Of a DNA stretch of 7,766 nt, positions 1-4,351 are shown one piece after another. Position 1 is the stretch's first letter. The number at the start of each line of letters is the position of its first letter. This DNA is from an uncultured Opitutales bacterium (GTDB lineage: Bacteria > Verrucomicrobiota > Verrucomicrobiia > Opitutales > Intestinicryptomonadaceae): NCBI GenBank assembly GCA_900548185.1, contig URJJ01000069.1:1-7766 (forward strand), given 5' to 3'. The position numbers and the translations under genes were made by a program. The notes under the pieces were generated by a model. The model was not told the origin of the DNA and searched no databases. It worked only from the letters and a program-made list of their open reading frames with translations.

Positions 1-81
1 CCCCCCGCCCCCGTAATGCGCTTCAATTCCGCCACCCTCGACGCCGTGCTCAAAGAGGCGCGCGCCGAACTTAAAATTTGA
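1..81 (+). CDS. 3' end of an unidentified protein gene (partial, cut by the window edge)
   Basis: Reading frame 1 is open from the first base to a TGA at 79-81. It gives 26 residues, beginning with a proline-rich PPAPVMRF and ending in a helix-like, charged tail (LDAVLKEARAELKI). The proline-rich stretch followed by an amphipathic helix looks like a linker and C-terminal helix of a longer protein, but I do not recognise the family. The stop lies 33 bases before the start of the dUTPase gene with no terminator between them, so the two could be co-transcribed. Calling it coding rests on the GC-rich third positions and the helix-like composition only. Too little is present to name a function. 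Confidence 0.5.
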   Translation, partial: PPAPVMRFNSATLDAVLKEARAELKI

Positions 82-114
82 CGAACGCCGCCCGCGCCCC
101 ATACTGCCTTCCAT

Positions 115-486
115 ATGGACAAATTGGACGAAATTTTCAAGATGCAGTACGAGCTTAACAAGCGCATAGGCATAGACACCGAAACGCTCGACGAAGCCGG
201 GCGCGTGAAGTGGACGCTCAACTACATACGCGCCCTCCAGCAGGAGGCGGCGGAGCTCACGGACTCCGTGCCCTGGAAGTGGTGGGCGAAATACCAGAAG
301 CTGGACCTCCAGAACGCCCGCGTCGAAGTTGTGGACATGCTCCACTTCCTCATATCGATAGCGCAGACTCTCGGCATGACGGCCCAGGATTTCCACGACG
401 CCTACGTAAAGAAAAACGCCGTAAACCACCACCGCCAGGACACCGGCTACTCTGTAAAGGACGAGGACGACTGCCGCTCCATATAG
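115..486 (+). CDS. dUTP diphosphatase, all-alpha dimeric type (MazG-related NTP pyrophosphatase superfamily)
   Basis: This enzyme would hydrolyse dUTP to dUMP and pyrophosphate in the cytoplasm, keeping uracil out of DNA and supplying dUMP for thymidylate synthesis. The 123-residue protein carries the family signature. Helix one has EAAEL (E44, E47), followed by DSVPWKWW (50-57). The second metal-binding helix has EVVDMLHF with E71 and D74. A C-terminal KNAVNHHRQDTGY (100-112) matches the nucleotide-binding KNxxNxxRQxxGY pattern of dimeric dUTPases such as those of Campylobacter and many phages. It is unrelated to the trimeric beta-barrel dUTPase. At 123 residues it is shorter than the roughly 160-230 residues common in the family, so it looks like a minimal version with the core complete. 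No good Shine-Dalgarno is visible before ATG 115. It follows the upstream gene by 33 bases and ends before a bidirectional terminator. The exact nucleotide preference is inferred from the motif match. Confidence 0.86.
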   Translation: MDKLDEIFKMQYELNKRIGIDTETLDEAGRVKWTLNYIRALQQEAAELTDSVPWKWWAKYQKLDLQNARVEVVDMLHFLISIAQTLGMTAQDFHDAYVKKNAVNHHRQDTGYSVKDEDDCRSI

Positions 487-536
487 CCTCCGCAGCCGAA
501 GCCCCGGCGCATGAAACCGGCGCGCGCTCCGGGCGC

Positions 537-571
537 AAAAAGGCCCCCGCCTTTTGCGGGGGCCCTGTTTT
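537..571. terminator. Bidirectional rho-independent terminator between convergent genes
   Basis: A perfect 9-bp GC stem pairs GGCCCCCGC (542-550) with GCGGGGGCC (556-564) around a CTTTT loop. On the plus strand it is followed by a short T-rich tail (TGTTTT, 566-571). On the minus strand the five A residues at 537-541 read as a five-T tail directly after the stem. It lies 51 bases after the dUTPase stop and 20 bases after the stop of the 78-residue gene, so it can end both transcripts. The minus-strand tail is the better one. Confidence 0.88.
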
Positions 572-589
572 GGCCGGACGGCCGGGCCT

Positions 590-826
590 CTATCTGCCGA
601 ACACCCTGTCGGCCACGGCCTGAACGTTTAGCTCGGTTCCCGACAGCTCGGCCCCCGAGAGCGTTATGATTGAGTTGGGCGACTGCGCGAATCCGCCCGA
701 CTCGACCGGGCGCCCCTCCGAATCCACGAGGTCGCAGTCCACAACCACCCTGTTTACCCGGGCATATACGCCCTCCGACACCATTATGGGCGCAAGCTCC
801 CCCGCGCCCGCATCTTCTTTTGCCAT
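590..826 (-). CDS. Small protein of unknown function, coupled to the tail-fibre-like gene
   Basis: I do not recognise this 78-residue protein. It is soluble in appearance, with no signal peptide or membrane segment. A short charged N-terminus (MAKEDAGAGE) is followed by a probable beta-rich core (VYARVNRVVVDCDLV, 20-34), a Gly/Ser/Asn-rich stretch, and a final segment ending in VADRVFGR. The gene is almost certainly real. Its ATG is one nucleotide after the TAA of the fibre gene, and an AAAGG Shine-Dalgarno lies about 10 bases upstream inside that gene, so translation is probably coupled. A terminator follows 20 bases after its TAG stop. In phages, small genes directly after a tail fibre often encode assembly chaperones or extra virion proteins. 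That role is possible here, but only position supports it. Confidence 0.72.
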   Translation of the reverse strand: MAKEDAGAGELAPIMVSEGVYARVNRVVVDCDLVDSEGRPVESGGFAQSPNSIITLSGAELSGTELNVQAVADRVFGR

Positions 827-827
827 A

Positions 828-2972
828 TTATTTCAGCCTTTCTATTTTTACCGAGAAATCCACCGCCCCCTCATAGGCCGCAGCCGGGGTTGCGGTTATT
901 GCGCCCTTCGAGGAGTTGAGCCACGTCCCGCACTCCGTCCAGACCCCTGCCGCCAAATCCTTCTGCACTGCGGCGTTTGCCGCGCATTTTACAGAGATTG
1001 CCACATTCGACGTCGCCCGCGCCCATACGGAGATTCTCGAGTCGGCCTCGGCGCCGGTTTCTCCGCATACGTTCTGCGCGGTCGCAGTCCCGGCCCACGA
1101 AACGGTATGCGGGCAGAGCGCCGGGGTATTCGATTTTGACGCCAAAGCCGCCCCCCGCAGCAGCATGTGGTTCTTTGCCGCCGACAAATCCCGCACCACA
1201 GACCCGTCGGCGGAGCCGGAATCGCTGAGAGCGGGCCCCAGAACCTCGACGGACAGGTTTGAAACGGAGAACCTGGCCTCGGTCCAGGCGCGGGCGCCTA
1301 TCTGGAAAAACAGGAATGTCGCGTTGTGGCCGCATACGCCCTCCCATTCAAAATCGGAGTTGTCGGGGGCATGCAGGACGATTGTGGTGCGCTTTGCGGA
1401 AGTCTCGTAAAGGGATGCTCCCGTAGCGCCAGCGTCTGCGGAATTGACCCTGAACTTCACCCTCACCCTGGAGCCTGCGCGGATGGGCTGCGGGAACGTG
1501 CAGGCGAGCGGCACCCACGCATCCGTGTTAAACCCGCTAACGACAATTTCATCTCCGTCGTAAACCGCGCTGCCGTTGTTCCAGCTCGACACATGCGGAA
1601 ACTTTTCCGGATTATTTTCAAAGTATTTTCCGGGCGGGCATTGCCGCAGAAGCGGGCTTTCGTCAAGGCCCGACACATAGTCTGAAAGCGTGTAGGCGCT
1701 CCCGGGTACAGAGCAGTCAAAGTTGAAAGCCTTTATGCGCGAAACTGCGCCGGAAGCCCCGTCGCCACCCGCCGCAAACGCACCGTGCGGGACGGACAAG
1801 GGAGCCTCGATTTTCATGTCCCCGTCTACAAAGAGCCTGGCTATTGAGCCGTCAAACACTGCGGCGAGCGCATGCGGACGGGCGGCGTCAAGAGGGGCGG
1901 ACGTCCCCGCAAAAGCCGCGCCGCCGCCCGACACAGAAAGCGCCGACTGGCCGAGGCTCCACACGGGCCCCGAATATCCGGGAGAGACGGTTGCAAACAC
2001 CGTGAGGGAGGAAAATTCCGGGATGTCGCCGGAGGCAGAAAGGCTCCCGCCCAAAAGCCAATATCGGCCCGCCCCAGAACGCTCCATCAGAATTTCCCCG
2101 TGCCCGGACACCCTTGAATCGACGCTTGCGCAGGCGTCCTCGCACGCCCCTATCCTGACTTTTGCCGCCGAAATTTCCGAATTTGCGGAGGCGAGGCCCG
2201 CGTCGGTTTCGGATTTGGAATAGACGCCAAGGTTGGAGCGAGCCAGGGACTTGTCGGCTATATCGGAAAGGGATTTTGACTTGTCGGCGTACTGGGCGTG
2301 GGAGTGGCCGAGTCTGGAGTACTGCGAATCGTGGTTGTGGCTTCCCGCGACGGAGGCGTTTATGGCGGCGTCGCACTCCCGTATGGAATAGACTTCGAGG
2401 TTTGAGCGCGCGGCGGAAGCCGACTGCAAATCGGACAGGTTGGCCGACCTTGCGGCATACGTTCCAACGGCCTCGGACTTCTTGAGATAGACCGGGTTTT
2501 CAAGCGGCTCGACGCCCGGCTCGGACAGGTAGTTTTCGCCCACATAAATCCATCCGGAAGAGAAAAACACCCTTTTCCCTCCCCCGAACTCCACGTACAC
2601 CGACATCCATTTTTCCCCCGGCGCAATCCTCGTCTGCAAGCCCGTAAACCCGAAGCGCGCATGGCGCCCCGAAGATTCCGAAGGGGCCTCCCCCGCCGCG
2701 GTTTCCGGCTCGGAAAATTCCGAGACCTCGCACCTTGCAAGCAGGACGGGCGCGCGCGGGGCGGGCGAGTTCACAGCCCCCACGTCCAGAATTTCCAAAA
2801 CGGCCGAAACCGCCCCCGACAGGTCCGCAACCCTGCCGTTTTCCAGGAAGAGCGCTTCCACCACCAGGTCGCCCCCCCGGCGGAAGGCGACCGCTCCGCC
2901 CGTCGATGCGTCGATGGGGGAATCGGCGGAGGCCGCGTCCGCGAATATTTTTATTGTTCTTGCGTCTGACAT
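828..2972 (-). CDS. Phage tail-fibre-like protein with LamG-type and beta-sandwich (probable glycan-binding) modules
   Basis: The 714-residue protein lacks a signal peptide, as expected for a tail protein assembled in the cytoplasm. Residues 1-150 form a beta-rich head (ends in WIYVGENYL) resembling fibre attachment or BppU-like domains. Residues 160-260 hold fibre-shaft sequence: two copies of a module reading L-S-D-[LI]...ARSNLxVYSxxxxD (179-201, 235-257) around two H.H..QY units (212-229), the pattern typical of tail fibres of tailed phages. A short helical linker (262-290) follows. Residues 300-420 look like a LamG/concanavalin-like sandwich (HALAAVFDGSIARLFVDG, 367-384). Residues 445-580 look like a CBM-type jelly roll, with a third beta-rich part to the end. 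The protein has twelve cysteines, unusual for a cytoplasmically folded fibre. ATG 2972 is supported by AAAGGA five to six bases upstream and a strong promoter. No other structural phage gene is present. It could be a prophage remnant, a tailocin fibre, or a domesticated adhesin. Confidence 0.83.
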   Translation of the reverse strand: MSDARTIKIFADAASADSPIDASTGGAVAFRRGGDLVVEALFLENGRVADLSGAVSAVLEILDVGAVNSPAPRAPVLLARCEVSEFSEPETAAGEAPSESSGRHARFGFTGLQTRIAPGEKWMSVYVEFGGGKRVFFSSGWIYVGENYLSEPGVEPLENPVYLKKSEAVGTYAARSANLSDLQSASAARSNLEVYSIRECDAAINASVAGSHNHDSQYSRLGHSHAQYADKSKSLSDIADKSLARSNLGVYSKSETDAGLASANSEISAAKVRIGACEDACASVDSRVSGHGEILMERSGAGRYWLLGGSLSASGDIPEFSSLTVFATVSPGYSGPVWSLGQSALSVSGGGAAFAGTSAPLDAARPHALAAVFDGSIARLFVDGDMKIEAPLSVPHGAFAAGGDGASGAVSRIKAFNFDCSVPGSAYTLSDYVSGLDESPLLRQCPPGKYFENNPEKFPHVSSWNNGSAVYDGDEIVVSGFNTDAWVPLACTFPQPIRAGSRVRVKFRVNSADAGATGASLYETSAKRTTIVLHAPDNSDFEWEGVCGHNATFLFFQIGARAWTEARFSVSNLSVEVLGPALSDSGSADGSVVRDLSAAKNHMLLRGAALASKSNTPALCPHTVSWAGTATAQNVCGETGAEADSRISVWARATSNVAISVKCAANAAVQKDLAAGVWTECGTWLNSSKGAITATPAAAYEGAVDFSVKIERLK
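2202..2447 (-). repeat. Duplicated fibre-shaft module within the tail-fibre-like gene
   Basis: Residues 176-201 and 232-257 are two diverged copies of about 26 residues. They share the order Leu-Ser-Asp, then Ala-Arg-Ser-Asn-Leu, x-Val-Tyr-Ser and a closing Asp. Between them lie two shorter units, SHNHDSQYS and GHSHAQYAD (211-230). Repeats of this kind build the trimeric shaft of phage tail fibres, and the HxH pairs can bind metal in such shafts. The copies are similar in protein more than in DNA, so the duplication is old. Confidence 0.75.
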
Positions 2973-3002
2973 GTTTCCTTTCGCTTTTTATGAGATTTTT
3001 CG

Positions 3003-3031
3003 ATTGTAAACGCTTTCCCGAAAACCGTCAA
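3003..3031 (-). promoter_or_regulatory. Sigma70-type promoter of the tail-fibre-like gene
   Basis: On the minus strand TTGACG (-35, 3026-3031) and TACAAT (-10, 3003-3008) are separated by exactly 17 bases, one mismatch each from consensus. Transcription would start near 2996, leaving a leader of about 25 bases that contains the AAAGGA ribosome binding site (2976-2981) before ATG 2972. This is the best promoter match in the window. It implies the fibre unit can be transcribed on its own, independent of any phage late operon. Confidence 0.8.
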
Positions 3032-3052
3032 AAGTACTGTTGGAACTTTTGA
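3028..3052. promoter_or_regulatory. Perfect inverted repeat over the fibre promoter -35 box (candidate operator)
   Basis: TCAAAAGT (3028-3035) and ACTTTTGA (3045-3052) are perfect 8-bp inverted arms with a 9-base spacer, so arm centres are 17 bases apart. The left arm overlaps the -35 hexamer at 3026-3031. A dimeric regulator bound here would block or alter polymerase access to the fibre gene. The right arm also lies in the leader of the divergent esterase gene. The arms are AT-rich in a GC-rich region, and there is no U-tract, which argues against a terminator. Operator function is inferred from position and symmetry. Confidence 0.5.
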
Positions 3053-3076
3053 AAGAAGAAGTGCGTTTGATATTTT
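3049..3076 (+). promoter_or_regulatory. Possible weak promoter for the esterase gene
   Basis: TTGAAA (3049-3054) and TATTTT (3071-3076), spaced by 16 bases, sit just before the esterase start on the plus strand. Both hexamers deviate from consensus and the spacing is one short. The region is AT-rich, so a chance match is likely. It is listed because the divergent gene must be transcribed from somewhere in this 125-base gap. Confidence 0.3.
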
Positions 3077-3097
3077 TGAAAAAAGCGGCGTGGCACT

Positions 3098-4066
3098 ATG
3101 CCCTTGAAATCCGCGCCCGGGCGTGCTTCGATTGCCCGCATGAAAATAAGGGGAAAATCCGGCGGGCTAGCGGAAGCGTCCGCATACGCCGCGCGCGCGG
3201 CCGGCGCAAACCCGTTTGCCCTTGAAAAGTACAGGGACATGGACGCCGACCTCGGCGTCCTCTACAAGACGGCCGACGGGGAGGAGCTGAGGCTCGACAT
3301 AGCGCTGCCGCCGGAGCCCGCATTCGGCGGCGCGGCCCCGCTTGTGCTTGAAATCCACGGCGGCGGATGGGACGGGGGCAGCCGCTACAATTTTTCGCGC
3401 GATATGGCAAAGGCCCTCCTCAGGGCGGGCGTCGCCTTCGCAGCGGCGTCCTACCGCCTCGTGCGCCCGGGCAGGACGGTGCGCGCCTGCGCAGAAGACG
3501 TAAAAGACGCCGCGCGCTTCCTTGCAAAAAACGCGTCCCTGTACGGCCTCGACACCCGCGCTTTCGCGCTGTTCGGCCATTCGGCGGGCGGGCACCTCGC
3601 GCTCCTTGCGGCCCTCTCCGCCCCGAGCGACTTTCAGGGGGACCCGGAACTTGCGGGGTTTGACCCGACATTCGCCTGCGCCGCTGCGAAGGCGCCCGTA
3701 ACAACGTTCTTCCACGCCGACCACTTCAGGCTCGACATGCGCAGGGACCGCTCCGCCCTCGAAAGGCTCCTTGGCGCCCCGCCTTCCGCAAACCAGGTCG
3801 AAGCCCGCGCCCTTAGCCCGATTTCGTACATTTCCAAGGATTCCCCCGCGACGCTGCTATTGCACGGCGACGCCGACAATCTTGTCACATGGAAGGACAG
3901 CGCGCTGTTCCACACCCACGCAAAAAAGGCTGGCGCAAAATGCGAGCTTGAAATCGCCAAAGGCGGCGACCACCTGTTTCTGGCAAAGGACGGCCGCCCG
4001 GCCCTGCGCGGCATGCAGCGAAGAATCGACGAATTCCTGATAACGCGCCTGACGGCTGCTGTGTAA
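3098..4066 (+). CDS. Alpha/beta-hydrolase fold esterase (BD-FAE / lipase-acetylesterase type)
   Basis: This is a serine esterase that probably removes acyl or acetyl groups from small esters or carbohydrates. The true substrate cannot be read from sequence. Of 322 residues, 87-91 give HGGGW, the oxyanion-hole motif. GHSAGG (160-165) supplies the nucleophile Ser162. HGDADNLV (256-263) carries the acid, most likely Asp260, and GGDHLF (289-294) supplies His292. All three catalytic residues are present in the correct order and spacing. There is no signal peptide or lipobox, so it acts in the cytoplasm, unlike many secreted relatives. ATG 3098 lacks a clear Shine-Dalgarno. ATG 3140 (Met15) is an alternative start that keeps the whole catalytic domain. 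It stands alone, divergent from the fibre gene, with a probable terminator about 70 bases after its stop. Confidence 0.86.
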   Translation: MPLKSAPGRASIARMKIRGKSGGLAEASAYAARAAGANPFALEKYRDMDADLGVLYKTADGEELRLDIALPPEPAFGGAAPLVLEIHGGGWDGGSRYNFSRDMAKALLRAGVAFAAASYRLVRPGRTVRACAEDVKDAARFLAKNASLYGLDTRAFALFGHSAGGHLALLAALSAPSDFQGDPELAGFDPTFACAAAKAPVTTFFHADHFRLDMRRDRSALERLLGAPPSANQVEARALSPISYISKDSPATLLLHGDADNLVTWKDSALFHTHAKKAGAKCELEIAKGGDHLFLAKDGRPALRGMQRRIDEFLITRLTAAV

Positions 4067-4135
4067 ATCCAAGTCTAGCCCCGCGCCGCAATTTGGGAGG
4101 ACCTCCCGCGCAAACCCAATATCGCGCTCGGAAAG

Positions 4136-4163
4136 TTTCCCCGCCCCGGCGACGGGAAATTTT
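4136..4163 (+). terminator. Probable rho-independent terminator of the esterase gene
   Basis: TTTCCC (4136-4141) pairs with GGGAAA (4154-4159). An inner CGC/GCG pairing (4142-4144 with 4149-4151) closes a four-base loop, leaving two unpaired bases on the right side. TTTT (4160-4163) follows directly. It lies 70 bases after the esterase stop. The bulge and short T-run make it weaker than the other two terminators in the window. Confidence 0.55.
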
Positions 4164-4180
4164 GCGCCGACTCCGGAGCG

Positions 4181-4218
4181 AATGCGCCAAATGGAGCGCG
4201 CATTTGCGGAGGCGCCTC
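4181..4218. repeat. Nested inverted repeats in the gene-free gap 4067-4351
   Basis: Within the 285-base gap between the esterase and tex I see no credible gene. Three symmetric elements are close together: AATGCGC (4181-4187) with GCGCATT (4198-4204), the overlapping pair CAAATG (4188-4193) with CATTTG (4201-4206), and the perfect 10-base palindrome GAGGCGCCTC (4209-4218). The first two are mutually exclusive pairings. No T-run follows, so they are not a standard terminator. They may form a structured transcript end or be chance in GC-rich DNA. Confidence 0.35.
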
Positions 4219-4298
4219 TGAAGGCCGTATTCTTGCGGGAAAGGCCCCGTATGCGCGGGAGGAATCAAGAACCCAAATGCCGGGGGCGGAGCGGGCGC

Positions 4299-4332
4299 AA
4301 AAACGCCCCGCAGGGAAACGCCTGCTGGGGCG
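4299..4332 (-). terminator. Rho-independent terminator of the DUF486-tex operon
   Basis: On the minus strand CGCCCC (4332-4327) and GCAGG (4325-4321), separated by one bulged base, pair with CCTGC and GGGGCG (4314-4304) around a six-base loop. Five T residues follow immediately (complement of A 4299-4303). It lies 20 bases after the tex stop. The 11-bp stem and U-tract make it a confident terminator. Confidence 0.85.
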
Positions 4333-4351
4333 AAATCCGGCCGGCGCGCGC

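Noticed and set aside
1723..2223. 166-codon open frame on the plus strand inside the fibre gene
   Set aside because: Proline/alanine/serine-rich shadow of the fibre reading frame, with no start signal.
590..2972. Attachment sites or a tRNA-integrated prophage edge
   Set aside because: No tRNA fragment, integrase or matching direct repeats flank the fibre unit within the window.
3167..3724. 185-codon open frame on the minus strand across the esterase gene
   Set aside because: Antisense to the catalytic region of the esterase, Arg-rich and without motifs.
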